From the NCBI RefSeq assembly GCF_900184815.1, contig NZ_FXXQ01000002.1:483283-547282 (forward strand): a stretch of 64,000 nt of DNA. Direction: 5' to 3'. The position numbers were made by a program, and so were the translations under genes. Of this stretch, positions 17,561 to 27,254 are shown piece by piece. The notes below the pieces were generated by a model. The model saw only the letters and a list, made by a program, of their open reading frames with translations. It was not told where the DNA came from and ran no database searches. Within the stretch, counting starts at the first letter, position 1. Each line of letters opens with the position of its first letter. The DNA is from Boseongicola aestuarii. Lineage in GTDB: Bacteria; Pseudomonadota; Alphaproteobacteria; Rhodobacterales; Rhodobacteraceae.

Positions 17561-18160
17561 CTACCACATAGTTTTCTGCGCGCGCTCGGACCATTCCGCG
17601 TCGTATTCCGCGCCGCCGACCTCGCCTGCTGTGGCTTCTTTCAGCATCTCGCCGGGCGTTGGAAGGGCAGCACTTTCATCGCCCGCCGTCCAGAGGCCGG
17701 CACGCAGGATGGCGCGGGCGCATTGGAAATAGATCTCGGTGATGTCGATCAGAATGACCGAACGCGGATGCGCGCCGTCGCGTTCGAACCGGGCAAGCAT
17801 GTCGGCGTCTGCGGTGATCCGAGCGGTGCCGTTCAGGCGCACGACGCTGGTCGATCCGGGCACCATGAACATCAGCGACACGCGCGGGTCTCGGACGATA
17901 TTTCTAAGTGAATCCATGCGGTTATTGCCGCGCCAGTCAGGCATTGCGAGGGTCTGCGCGTCGATCTCGGTCACCACCGGGCCATCATCGCCGCGCGGGC
18001 TGCCGTCGGTGCCTTCGGGACCAACGGTGGTCAGAACGCAAAAGCGGCTGGCCATGATCCAGCGGCGATAGACCGGGGTCATCCGGTGCGCGACTTTGCG
18101 CAGGCTGGCGGCACCCGGCTTGGCGTAAAGCGCCTCAAGCTCTTCAATGGTCGTGATCAT
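17561..18160 (-). CDS. PPOX-type FMN flavoprotein (pyridoxamine 5'-phosphate oxidase family)
   Basis: 199 residues matching the MSMEG_1061-like branch of the pyridoxamine-phosphate-oxidase fold. SRFCVLTTVGPEGTDGSPRGDDGPVV and LAMPDWRGNNRMDSLRNIVRDPRVSLMFMVPGSTSVVRLNGTARI form the split-barrel FMN-binding core. CARAILRAGLW near the C-terminus is typical of this branch. The redox substrate is unknown. The ATG overlaps the stop of the acyltransferase gene by four bases, so it is the last gene of ftsE-ftsX-acyltransferase-flavoprotein. Confidence 0.87.
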   Translation of the reverse strand: MITTIEELEALYAKPGAASLRKVAHRMTPVYRRWIMASRFCVLTTVGPEGTDGSPRGDDGPVVTEIDAQTLAMPDWRGNNRMDSLRNIVRDPRVSLMFMVPGSTSVVRLNGTARITADADMLARFERDGAHPRSVILIDITEIYFQCARAILRAGLWTAGDESAALPTPGEMLKEATAGEVGGAEYDAEWSERAQKTMW

Positions 18161-18873
18161 TTGGGCGCGCGCGCTTCGGCGAGCAGGCTGTCGGATTTGC
18201 TTTCGACCACGTCTTCAAGTTTCACCATGAATTCCTTCACACCAAAACCCGGCGGGATGGGGTCGAGGAACTCGACAACAGCCGTTCCGGGCTTGCGCAA
18301 AAAGCCGCGCTTGGGCCAGAAGTGACCAATGTTGGTGGCGACGGGCACACAGGGCTGGCCAAGCTGGTCGTAAAGGATGCCAGTGCCTGCCTTATACGGC
18401 TTTTTGTCATCAGGTGCGACTCGGGTGCCTTGGGGATAGATCACCAGCTGTCCGGGATCGGCGCGGCCCTTTTCGACGTCGGCTTTCATCTTGATGATGG
18501 CCTGTCCGCGCTTGCCGCGGTCGACCGGGATGCAGCCAACCCGCAGGGAATACCATCCAAGGAGCGGGGCATAGATCAGCTCGCGTTTCATGATGAACTT
18601 GCCGCGCGGGATGGCGCCGTAGATCACGATGATGTCGAAGAAGGACTGATGTTTGGCCGCGACCATAACTTCGTCGGTGGGCGGCGTGCCGCGAATTTCG
18701 ACCTTGAGGCCGATCATCCACGAAGCGCACCAGATGATGAACCCACACCAGGCCTGGGTGGCTTTGACGGCATATTTTGCGTCGTAGATAGCGAAGGGGG
18801 CATAGGCGACCGCGTAGACCAGCATGGACAGGTACATCGTGACGTTGAACAGCATTGAGCGGGCAAGTTGCAT
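18157..18873 (-). CDS. Lysophospholipid acyltransferase (1-acyl-glycerol-3-phosphate acyltransferase family)
   Basis: 238 residues of the PlsC family. The catalytic HX4D motif is AKHQSFFD (about residue 74). Further motifs are GCIPVDRG and VIYPQGTR, the latter being the EGTR-like box with Q in place of E. A hydrophobic N-terminus (MYLSMLVYAVAYAPFAIY) anchors it in the membrane. It transfers an acyl chain to the sn-2 position of lysophosphatidic acid or a related lysolipid. The start lies one base after the ftsX stop, so it is in the ftsEX operon. The Q-for-E change means I do not assert plsC itself. Confidence 0.88.
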   Translation of the reverse strand: MQLARSMLFNVTMYLSMLVYAVAYAPFAIYDAKYAVKATQAWCGFIIWCASWMIGLKVEIRGTPPTDEVMVAAKHQSFFDIIVIYGAIPRGKFIMKRELIYAPLLGWYSLRVGCIPVDRGKRGQAIIKMKADVEKGRADPGQLVIYPQGTRVAPDDKKPYKAGTGILYDQLGQPCVPVATNIGHFWPKRGFLRKPGTAVVEFLDPIPPGFGVKEFMVKLEDVVESKSDSLLAEARAPK

Positions 18874-18874
18874 A

Positions 18875-19765
18875 TTATCCGGCCTCTTTCAGGCGACGCG
18901 CGGCGGCGGCGCGGGTGGCGACAAAGGCAAGCACGGCGGCGGCTGGCGGAACGAGGAGAGGCCATATCCACTCAAGGCCGTAAAAACCAACCGCGCTGGC
19001 AAGGCCCCCGCCTGCGACAGTGGGGATCAGAGCGACGGCGACGAGGCCAGTCAGCGCACCAGCAGCCGCGCCGCCGAGCGTGCGGAGCGTGAAACGGCGA
19101 GTGAAGGCGCGGCTGATATAGCGGTCCTCGGCCCCAACAAGGCGCAACACGTCGATAACCTGACCGTTGGCCGAGATCGCAGCCGAGGCGGCAAGCGCGA
19201 CGGTGACGCCGGTCACGCCAGCGATCAGGATCAGCGCGATCAGCGACAGGCTGCGCAGGCCTTGCGCCGCATCCACCATCGGCGCGCGCCAGCGGCCATG
19301 GTCGTCGTAGACCGCCCCCGGCGCTTCGGCGGCAAGGCGTTGGCGCAAGCCGATCACGTCCGGGCCGTCTTCGGTCAGCGTCACGTCGATCAGGATCGGC
19401 AGGCGCAGCGTTTCAAGCGGCAGATCGGTGCCGAACCAGGGCTGCAAGAGCAAGGCTTGCTCGTCGTCCGACAAGCGACGGGTGCCGCCAATGCCGGGCG
19501 TTTGCGCAAGGATGGTCTCCACCGTATCGGCCTGCACATCCGCCATTTCGGCGGGCGCGGAAATGCGTACCGTGGCGCTGTCCGAAAGCGAGGCCTCCCA
19601 TTCGGCGGCTTGCCGGCCTGCCGACAGCGCAAGGGCCAGCACGAACACCGCAAGGAAAGCCATGGCGGCAGCGCAGGCGATGGTCAGCACGGCCGTGTAG
19701 CCAGTGCGCGGCACGACGCTTTCAGCGGATTTGTCGCCTTGCAGCAGGGTCAGAAGCGCATTCAA
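18875..19765 (-). CDS. ftsX: Cell division protein FtsX
   Basis: 296 residues with the FtsX layout. There is a short cytoplasmic N-terminus, TM1 (TIACAAAMAFLAVFVLALALS), a periplasmic loop of about 110 residues, and three further membrane segments: LIALILIAGVTGVTVALAASA, ALTGLVAVALIPTVAGG and LLVPPAAAVLAFVAT. The cytoplasmic VIDVLRLVGAEDRYISRAFTRRFTLRTLGG between TM2 and TM3 is the conserved FtsX coupling region. With FtsE it controls murein hydrolases at division. The start is a TTG overlapping the ftsE stop (TTGA), giving tight coupling. The ORF can be read to 19870, but that would run inside ftsE. Confidence 0.93.
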   Translation of the reverse strand: MNALLTLLQGDKSAESVVPRTGYTAVLTIACAAAMAFLAVFVLALALSAGRQAAEWEASLSDSATVRISAPAEMADVQADTVETILAQTPGIGGTRRLSDDEQALLLQPWFGTDLPLETLRLPILIDVTLTEDGPDVIGLRQRLAAEAPGAVYDDHGRWRAPMVDAAQGLRSLSLIALILIAGVTGVTVALAASAAISANGQVIDVLRLVGAEDRYISRAFTRRFTLRTLGGAAAGALTGLVAVALIPTVAGGGLASAVGFYGLEWIWPLLVPPAAAVLAFVATRAAAARRLKEAG

Positions 19766-20454
19766 AGTTCGGCCCCTGCAAGTTCGACTCCGCCGTCGCG
19801 CAGCCGCAGAACGCGCGCAGAAACGCGGGTTTTCGCTTGCCTTATCAGAGACATATCGTGGGTCGCGCATAGCACGGTTTTGCCAAGGCGGTTCAATTCG
19901 ATCAAAAGCCCGAGGATCTTCAGCGACATTTCCCAGTCGACATTGCCCGTGGGTTCATCGGCCAGAATGATGTCGGGCGACAGGATCACGGCACGCGCAA
20001 GAGCGGCGCGTTGGCGTTCCCCGCCGGAAAGTTCGGGCGGTCGGTGATCGGCCAGCGCCTTCAGACCGACCCAACCCAAAAGATCATCCATATCCGCACG
20101 CGCGCGCTCCACATTGCCCCCGGAAACGGTGACCGGCAGCAGGATGTTTTCGGCGACACTAAGATGGTCGATGAACCGGCAGTCCTGATGCACCACGCCG
20201 ATGCGGCGGCGCAAAAGGGCGATGGTGTCCCGGTCCATGTGACCGGTGTCGTCGTCAAAGAAGGTGACGCGGCCCTCGGTAGGCCGCAATTCGCCGTAAC
20301 AGAGCTTGATGAGCGTGGTCTTGCCCGCGCCGGATGGTCCTGTGAGGAAGTGAAAACTGCCCGGCGCAAGCTGAAGGGACACGTCCCGAAAGAGCGTGCG
20401 GCCAGAGTAACTCATGGCGGCTGAGGTCAGCTCGATTGCGGATGGGTCTGCCAT
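19762..20454 (-). CDS. ftsE: Cell division ATP-binding protein FtsE
   Basis: 230 residues, standard for FtsE. Walker A is GPSGAGKTTL (about residue 38), the signature motif is LSGGERQRAALARA, Walker B is IILADEPTGNVD, and the switch histidine is in CATHDMSLI. The N-terminus IELTSAAMSYSGRTLFRDVSLQL is typical. FtsE is the cytoplasmic ATPase that drives FtsX at the septum. It is the first gene of the ftsE-ftsX-acyltransferase-flavoprotein operon and is divergent from the zinc-ribbon gene. A CtrA-like TTAA-N7-TGAA lies about 66 bases upstream. Confidence 0.95.
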   Translation of the reverse strand: MADPSAIELTSAAMSYSGRTLFRDVSLQLAPGSFHFLTGPSGAGKTTLIKLCYGELRPTEGRVTFFDDDTGHMDRDTIALLRRRIGVVHQDCRFIDHLSVAENILLPVTVSGGNVERARADMDDLLGWVGLKALADHRPPELSGGERQRAALARAVILSPDIILADEPTGNVDWEMSLKILGLLIELNRLGKTVLCATHDMSLIRQAKTRVSARVLRLRDGGVELAGAEL

Positions 20455-20602
20455 GTCGCGATGCTTTTGCCCCAGACGCGTGTCCGGTGCAACGATGCTT
20501 TGAGTTCGGCGGGGAAAGTGTTAAACGTTGTTGAACGCTGAAACGGGCCGTGGTGAACATCGGGCCGGCAGCAGTGAGGCTGAAAAGAGCAAGGTCCTGA
20601 AG

Positions 20603-21685
<1,083 letters not shown>

Positions 21686-21691
21686 CGCGTC

Positions 21692-23935
21692 TTAGCGACG
21701 TTTCCGCGAGACTTTCCGCTTTTTGGCCGAGGCATTGGATTTGCGCCGGACCGGACCGCCGCGACGGCGTGAAACAGGCCCGCGTTTCGGGGCTTTTCCA
21801 TCGGCTTCGATCAACTCCAGCATCAGACCGCCCGTCACCGGGACCGCTTCTGCCAGACGCACCGTGACGCGTTGGCCAAGGCCAAGCGTGAAGCCGGTGT
21901 CCGCCCCTTGCAGGGTTTGCTCATCCCCATCGAAGTGGAAGAACTCCGAGCCGAGCGAGCGCACGGGGATCAGCCCGTCCGCTCCGGTTTCGTCCAGTCG
22001 CACGAAAGCGCCGAACCGCTGGATGCCTGAAATCCGGCCGGCCAGTTCCGCCCCGATCCGGTCACTCAGGAACGCGGCCAGATAGCGGTCGGTCGTATCG
22101 CGTTCGGCGACCATTGAGCGGCGTTCGGTATCGGAGATGTGTTTGCCGGTTTCCTCCAGCGCGTTGGCGTCCTCCAGCGTCAGACCGTCCTTGCCCCAAC
22201 CATGGGCAGACACCAGCGCTCGGTGCACGATCAAGTCAGCGTAGCGGCGAATGGGCGAGGTGAAATGCGCATAGGCTTTCAGAGCCAGGCCGAAGTGGCC
22301 AAAATTTTGCGGCCCATAGTAAGCTTGCGTCATGGATCGCAGGGTCGCCATGTTGATCTGTTCGGCGAAATCTGTGCCAGCGGCGTCGTGCAATAGGCGA
22401 TTGAGATGCGCAGTTTTCAGGACCTGCCCCTTGGCAAGCGTCAGGCCCGCTGTGCCGGCGGTTTCGCGCAGGGCGTCAAGTTTTTCGGGGTTGGGTTCTT
22501 CGTGCACGCGAAACAGCAGCGGTTGTTTCTTCTGGATCAGCGTTTCGGCTGCGGCGACATTGGCCAGCACCATGAATTCCTCGATCAGCTTGTGGGCGTC
22601 GAGACGATCCTTGAAGGCAACGGATGTGACGTGGCCGTTGTCGTCAAGGACGATCTGGCGTTCCGGCAGATCAAGGTCGAGCGGTTGACGCGCGGCGCGA
22701 GCTTTGGTCAGGGATTCATAGGCGGCATAAAGCGGTTTCAGGACGTCATCGAGCAGCGGCGCGGTGCGCGCGTTCGGCTGGCCGTCGATGGCGTCCTGCA
22801 CCTCTTCGTAGTGCAACGAGGCGGGGGATTTCATCAGGGCTCGGGTGAACCTGTGACCGATCTTTTCGCCCTTGGCGGTGATCTGCATGGCAACGGCGAT
22901 ACAGGCGCGCGGTACTCCTTCGTGAAGCGAACAGAGGTCACCGGACAAACGATCGGGCAACATCGGCACGACACGGTCCGGGAAGTAGGTGGAATTACCT
23001 CGATTCCGGGCCTCGCGATCCAGCGCCGAGCCGGGGCGAATGTAATGCGCGACATCGGCGATGGCGACCCAGATGATATGTCCCCCTTCGTTTTTGGGGT
23101 CGGGATCGGCCTGCGCGAAGCAGGCATCGTCGTGATCGCGCGCATCACTGGGGTCGATGGTGATGAGGGGCAGGTCGGTGAGGTCCTCGCGGCCCTTGAT
23201 GTCTGCCGGTTTCATCGCGTCTGCTTCGGCGATGGCGTCGTCGGGGAAAACGTCCGGGATGCCTTGCTGGTGGATCGCGATCAGCGAGACGGCTTTGGGC
23301 TCGGATGGATCGCCGAGCCGCCTGACAATGCGTGCGCTTGGCAGACCCATGCGGTCCTTGGGGCCGGCCTGTTCGGCTTCGACCAACTCGCCGTCCCTGG
23401 CACCATAGGTGGCGTCCGGGGCCACACGCCATTCGCGGTCCGCGCCCTTGTCGATCGGCAGGATGCGGCCCCCTTCGGAGTACTTGCGGAATACGCCTAG
23501 GACACGGCGCGGGTTGGTGCCGATGCGGCGGATCAGGCGGCCTTCATAGGCATGGTCGTCAGCTTTGACTTTCGCCAGACGCGCAAGAATACGGTCGCCG
23601 GGTCCGAGAGCCGGGTCGGCTTCGCGCAAGACAAGCAGGATCGCCGGCTCGGGGCCGTCGCCCTGCCACTCAAGCGGGCGGGCGAAAAGATCGCCATCGG
23701 CGTTTGGCTCGGTGACTTGCAGGACGGATACCGGCGGCAGGCTTTCAGGATCCCGATAGGTCTTGCGGCGTTTCTCGAGGTGGCCTTCTTCGGCCAGTTC
23801 TTTCAGCAGGCGTTTGAGGTCAATCCGTGCAGCGCCTTTGATGCCGAAAGCCTTGGCGATGTCACGCTTGTTGGACTGGGTCGGGTTCTCCGAGATCCAG
23901 GCAAGAATTTCGTCCTTGGTTGGGATACGAGCCAT
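21692..23935 (-). CDS. rnr: Ribonuclease R
   Basis: 747 residues with the RNase II/R layout: a winged-helix region at the N-terminus (MARIPTKDEILAWISENP..SNKRDIAKAFGI), cold-shock domains, the RNB catalytic domain, and an S1 domain (GAELAGRISGIQRFGAFVRLDETGADGLIP). The RNB metal site is LITIDPSDARDHDDACF, and HFTSPIRRYADLIVHR is the family signature. The basic tail KRGPVSRRRGGPVRRKSNASAKKRKVSRKRR is typical of RNase R. It is a processive 3'-5' exonuclease that degrades structured RNA. The ATG has only a weak ribosome-binding site. Confidence 0.96.
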   Translation of the reverse strand: MARIPTKDEILAWISENPTQSNKRDIAKAFGIKGAARIDLKRLLKELAEEGHLEKRRKTYRDPESLPPVSVLQVTEPNADGDLFARPLEWQGDGPEPAILLVLREADPALGPGDRILARLAKVKADDHAYEGRLIRRIGTNPRRVLGVFRKYSEGGRILPIDKGADREWRVAPDATYGARDGELVEAEQAGPKDRMGLPSARIVRRLGDPSEPKAVSLIAIHQQGIPDVFPDDAIAEADAMKPADIKGREDLTDLPLITIDPSDARDHDDACFAQADPDPKNEGGHIIWVAIADVAHYIRPGSALDREARNRGNSTYFPDRVVPMLPDRLSGDLCSLHEGVPRACIAVAMQITAKGEKIGHRFTRALMKSPASLHYEEVQDAIDGQPNARTAPLLDDVLKPLYAAYESLTKARAARQPLDLDLPERQIVLDDNGHVTSVAFKDRLDAHKLIEEFMVLANVAAAETLIQKKQPLLFRVHEEPNPEKLDALRETAGTAGLTLAKGQVLKTAHLNRLLHDAAGTDFAEQINMATLRSMTQAYYGPQNFGHFGLALKAYAHFTSPIRRYADLIVHRALVSAHGWGKDGLTLEDANALEETGKHISDTERRSMVAERDTTDRYLAAFLSDRIGAELAGRISGIQRFGAFVRLDETGADGLIPVRSLGSEFFHFDGDEQTLQGADTGFTLGLGQRVTVRLAEAVPVTGGLMLELIEADGKAPKRGPVSRRRGGPVRRKSNASAKKRKVSRKRR

Positions 23936-24014
23936 GGGTTCGGGCTAGCATGGTGGCGCGGTGGCGTCACGGGGGTTTTGCAGGGCTTTTGCGCCGTGCT
24001 TCGCACGTCGCTTC

Positions 24015-24061
24015 GTGGGGCGCTGCCCCACACCCCGGGATACTTTGAAACAGAAGAAGGT
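24015..24061 (+). repeat. Dispersed intergenic repeat, copy 3
   Basis: Hairpin GTGGGGC/GCCCCAC (24015-24031, loop GCT) followed by CCCCGGGATACTTTGAAACA and GAAGAAGG. It lies between the rnr start and the 3' end of the DUF2064 gene, and ends exactly at that gene's stop. Confidence 0.75.
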
Positions 24062-24627
24062 CAGAGGTCTTTGGCGGTGTCGATGTCTTGCAGTGTGGCG
24101 GTAAGTGCTGTCGGTTCGGGGAGGGTTTTTGCGGTGTCTTGCAGCGCATGGCGGGTGGACCAGCGAACGTGTTGAAAGAGGGTCTGCCGGGCGCGGGCGG
24201 GGTGTTTCAGGCCGACAAGCCAGTAGCCACCGTCGGGCGCGGGCCCTAGGACAGAGGCGTTTTGGTTCAGTGTTTGGAACGCCAGAGCGATATGGGAGGT
24301 CGTGACGGCGGGGATATCGGCGCCAATGACAAGGGTTGGCCCCGGTGTGGAACGCAGCATTCGGGCCATCCGGTCACCCAGAGTGCCGGGGCCTTGTGGC
24401 AGGCGGTCGATATGCTCGGGCCAGATGCGGCTTTGCAGACCTTCGCGATCGGGCGAGACGGCGAGGATGAGGTGCCAGCGCGGGTCTTCGAGACGGCGGA
24501 TCAGGCGGCGGGTTTGGTGGCGGAACCACCAAGCGGCGGTTGTGAGTCCGATGTCGCGCCCGAGGCGGGTTTTCACGCGACCGGGGCGCGGTTCCTTGAG
24601 CATGATGACAAGGGTTGGTCGTCTCAC
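24061..24627 (-). CDS. DUF2064 glycosyltransferase-A-like protein
   Basis: 188 residues of the DUF2064 / TIGR04282 family, a small GT-A fold related to nucleotidyl- and glycosyltransferases. Characteristic are the N-terminal LVIMLKEPRPGRVKTRLG, GPGTLGDRMARML, the acidic LVIGADIPAVT (DxD-like position) and LGPAPDGGYWLVGL. Some relatives act in arsenosugar synthesis, but no arsenic genes are nearby, so the role is open. It overlaps the GNAT gene by four bases and closes the dapE-GNAT-DUF2064 unit. Confidence 0.85.
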   Translation of the reverse strand: MRRPTLVIMLKEPRPGRVKTRLGRDIGLTTAAWWFRHQTRRLIRRLEDPRWHLILAVSPDREGLQSRIWPEHIDRLPQGPGTLGDRMARMLRSTPGPTLVIGADIPAVTTSHIALAFQTLNQNASVLGPAPDGGYWLVGLKHPARARQTLFQHVRWSTRHALQDTAKTLPEPTALTATLQDIDTAKDL

Positions 24628-25043
24628 AGGCGGCGGACCATTTCCTGATGCGGCAGGCCTGCGTCGAGGAAAGGATCGCCCTCGGGGGTAAAACCGAGAG
24701 CTTCGTAGAAGGCGATGGCCTCGATTTGTGCGCCGAGGCGGGCTTCGCGGATGTGCGCTCGCGCAGCGAGGGCATCAAGCACCGCGCGCATGATCGCAGC
24801 CCCAATGCCTTTGCTGCGGTGGGATTTCAGCACGGCAAGGCGACCGATCTTGCCGGTGCTGCCTTTCTCAAGGAGTCGGGCCGTTCCGATGGGCGTTCCC
24901 TCGTCTGTGGCGAGGAAATGCGTGGCCAAGTCATCCAGACCGTCTATATCCTCGGCCAGCGCGATGCCCTGTTCATCGACGAAAACGGCTTTGCGCACCT
25001 GATGGCAGGCGGCGATGTCGTGTGTTGTTGTGATCTGTACCAT
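24624..25043 (-). CDS. GNAT family N-acetyltransferase
   Basis: 139 residues covering one GNAT domain of the ElaA/YjcF type. VRKAVFVDEQGIALAEDIDGLDD at the N-terminus and IGRLAVLKSHRSKGIGAAIMRAVLDA (motif A, acetyl-CoA pyrophosphate loop R-x-x-G-x-G/A) are clear. DAQIEAIAFYEALGF-like sequence (LGAQIEAIAFYEALGFTPEGDPFLDAGLPHQEM) is the family C-terminus. The acceptor is unknown. It starts five bases after the dapE stop and overlaps the next gene, so it is co-transcribed with dapE. Confidence 0.88.
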   Translation of the reverse strand: MVQITTTHDIAACHQVRKAVFVDEQGIALAEDIDGLDDLATHFLATDEGTPIGTARLLEKGSTGKIGRLAVLKSHRSKGIGAAIMRAVLDALAARAHIREARLGAQIEAIAFYEALGFTPEGDPFLDAGLPHQEMVRRL

Positions 25044-25048
25044 GCGCG

Positions 25049-26194
25049 TCAGCTTGCGAAGTAATCGTCCAGGATCCGGGCGTAGATGGCTGTCAGGCCG
25101 TGGATATGCGGGATTTCAACCCGTTCATCGACCTGATGCATCGTCTGCCCCACCAGACCGAATTCGACCACCGGGCAATGCGATTTGACGAAACGCGCGT
25201 CCGATGTGCCGCCCGTGGTGGACAACTCTGGCGTGACGCCGGTTTCGGCTTCGACCGCGTTCGCCACAAGTTCGGAGAGCGCGCCGGGCGGCGTGACGAA
25301 GCTTTCGCCGGAAACCTGTGTCTTCATTGCGATGTCGATGCCACTTTCGGCAGCGAGTCTGGCCGTTTCGCCCTGAAGCCACTCGGTCAGGCTGGCCGAG
25401 GTATGGCTGTCATTGAAGCGGATATTCACCGTCGCGCGGCATGTGGCCGGAATTACGTTATTGGCCGGGTTGCCGGTGTCGATTGTCGTGACGGCGAGCG
25501 TCGAGGCTCCGAAATGGTCGGTGCCTTCGTCCAGCGGGTGCGAGGCAAGGCGATCCATCAACCGGGCAAGCGCGGGCACCGGGTTTTTGGCGCGCTCCGG
25601 ATAAGCTGAGTGGCCCTGTACGCCTGTCGCGGTGAAATACGCTGTCATGGAGCCGCGACGCCCGATCTTGATCGTGTCGCCGAGGGTCTTTGGGCAGGTC
25701 GGCTCGCCGACGATGCAAACATCCATCGCTTCGCCGTTGGCCTCCATCCAATCGAGAATCGCGCTGGTGCCGTCGATGCCCGCGCCCTCTTCGTCGCCGG
25801 TGATGGTGATCAGGATGGCGCCGTCGGGCGGATTGGTCCGAGCACGCTCGATGGCGGCGGCCACAAAGGCGGCGACGCCCGATTTCATGTCCGCGGCGCC
25901 GCGCCCGAACATCGTGGTGCCGTCGACATGCGCGCTGAACGGCGGGTACGTCCAGTCGGCCGGGTCGCCCACCGGCACCACGTCGGTATGACCATTGAAC
26001 CCGAACGTCCTTGAATGGCCCTTGGGGCCGAACCGCGCAACAAGGTTCAAAATCCCTCCGCGGTCGGCGCGGAACGTCTCAAAGCCGGCCTCTTGCAGGA
26101 CAGTCTCGAGTAGCGGAATCGCGCCTTCATCGGCAGGTGTCACAGAGGCACAGCGGATCAGGCGGGCGGTCAGGTCGGCGGGATCAATACTCAT
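25049..26194 (-). CDS. dapE: Succinyl-diaminopimelate desuccinylase
   Basis: 381 residues, full length for DapE, an M20-family dizinc hydrolase. Metal ligands and neighbours are visible: [14 protein letters not shown] (His, Asp), [15 protein letters not shown] (bridging Asp), [13 protein letters not shown] (catalytic Glu and ligand), [10 protein letters not shown], and the C-terminal [16 protein letters not shown] (His). It removes succinate from N-succinyl-LL-diaminopimelate in lysine and peptidoglycan precursor synthesis. dapD lies about 1.9 kb upstream on the same strand, with two unknown genes and a phosphatase between. Confidence 0.95.
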   Translation of the reverse strand: MSIDPADLTARLIRCASVTPADEGAIPLLETVLQEAGFETFRADRGGILNLVARFGPKGHSRTFGFNGHTDVVPVGDPADWTYPPFSAHVDGTTMFGRGAADMKSGVAAFVAAAIERARTNPPDGAILITITGDEEGAGIDGTSAILDWMEANGEAMDVCIVGEPTCPKTLGDTIKIGRRGSMTAYFTATGVQGHSAYPERAKNPVPALARLMDRLASHPLDEGTDHFGASTLAVTTIDTGNPANNVIPATCRATVNIRFNDSHTSASLTEWLQGETARLAAESGIDIAMKTQVSGESFVTPPGALSELVANAVEAETGVTPELSTTGGTSDARFVKSHCPVVEFGLVGQTMHQVDERVEIPHIHGLTAIYARILDDYFAS

Positions 26195-26232
26195 GGAAAT
26201 GTGCTAACGTGGCGCGGCGGCGACTTCAACGA

Positions 26233-26871
26233 TTAGCGTGCAAGGAGACGCGCCGCGATGTCCGGAAGTTCCGAGGCGTGGTCGATGAAGGCCGCCGCGC
26301 CGACCCAGTCCTCGGGCGTGCCATAGCCCCAGCGCACGGCAATCGCCGGCATGCCGACTTCGGCTGCCGCACCCATGTCGTGATGGCGATCCCCGACCAT
26401 GACCGAGGCCCCGGCCGTCTCCCCGGTCTGTTCCAGCGCATAGGCCAGAAGATCGCCCTTCCAATTGCGCGTCCCATCCAGCTCGGGGCCAAACTCGGCG
26501 GTCATAAAAGGCGCAAGCCCGAAATGCGCCGTGATGACCGTTGCATAGGCATGCGGCTTTGCCGTCATAAGATAAAGGCGCAAACCCGCGTCGCGCATCG
26601 CCTTCAGAGCTGGGATGACACCGTCGTAAACCTCGGCATCATACATGCCCGACGCCGTGTAATGATCGCGATAGGCCGCCAGAATAGGCGTCGGGTCAGC
26701 GATGCCAAGCTTGGTGAAACTGTCCACAAACGGGGGGCCGATCATCCACGTCAGATCACTTGTGGCATGGTGATCCATCCCATTGAGCGCGAAAGCATGG
26801 GCCAGCGACCTTGTGATCCCGGGGCGTGAATTCATCAGCGTTCCGTCAAGATCTAGGAAAACCGCGCTCAT
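26233..26871 (-). CDS. HAD-superfamily phosphatase (phosphoglycolate-phosphatase-like)
   Basis: 212 residues. Motif I is FLDLDGTLMNSRPGI with nucleophile Asp, motif II is LYLMTAKPH, and motif III/IV is VMVGDRHHDMGAAAEVGMPAIAVRWGYG. The helical cap between about residues 18 and 90 is of the Gph/PpaX type. It probably hydrolyses a small phosphorylated metabolite such as 2-phosphoglycolate; the exact substrate is not decidable. The ATG overlaps the stop of the preceding small gene by four bases. Confidence 0.88.
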   Translation of the reverse strand: MSAVFLDLDGTLMNSRPGITRSLAHAFALNGMDHHATSDLTWMIGPPFVDSFTKLGIADPTPILAAYRDHYTASGMYDAEVYDGVIPALKAMRDAGLRLYLMTAKPHAYATVITAHFGLAPFMTAEFGPELDGTRNWKGDLLAYALEQTGETAGASVMVGDRHHDMGAAAEVGMPAIAVRWGYGTPEDWVGAAAFIDHASELPDIAARLLAR

Positions 26872-27215
26872 GACTTGTCGCCGAAAAACGGTGTCATCTG
26901 CGCAACGATCACAGCGTTGTCGTCCAGCGCCCGCTGCATCAGCGCGCGCTCTTCGGCATCAATCTCGTGACCCTCGGCCTCGCGCTCCTCAATCGTGCCG
27001 TATCCTGTGACATCCAGTGGAGCCACGTCCGCCTTCTTCAAGACGGCAACCGTCTCGCGCACGGCTTCTGCTTCATCCACACCAGTCGCATAACAGACCA
27101 GAGCACCGCCGGTCGCGCCTTTTGGCAAACCGTCGCCCTCCTTGCGACCGATCTCGACCACAAGCGTAAAGACCTGTTGCGGTCGCGATGCCTTGTCCTT
27201 TGCCATATTCCCCAT
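26868..27215 (-). CDS. Conserved small protein of unknown function between dapD and dapE
   Basis: 115 residues, soluble, acidic, with no membrane segment. TLVVEIGRKEGDGLPKGATGGALVCYATGVDEAEAVRETVAVLKKADVAPLDVTGYGTIEEREAEG suggests an alpha/beta fold with two strands and a helix, but I cannot assign a family. Start choice is uncertain between 27215 (MGNMAK) and 27206 (MAKDK), neither with a good ribosome-binding site. It overlaps the HAD gene start by four bases, so it is translated with it. Confidence 0.75.
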   Translation of the reverse strand: MGNMAKDKASRPQQVFTLVVEIGRKEGDGLPKGATGGALVCYATGVDEAEAVRETVAVLKKADVAPLDVTGYGTIEEREAEGHEIDAEERALMQRALDDNAVIVAQMTPFFGDKS

Positions 27216-27254
27216 CTGTCAGAGCCGGGTGCCGGGTGCAAGCCACCAGATCCC

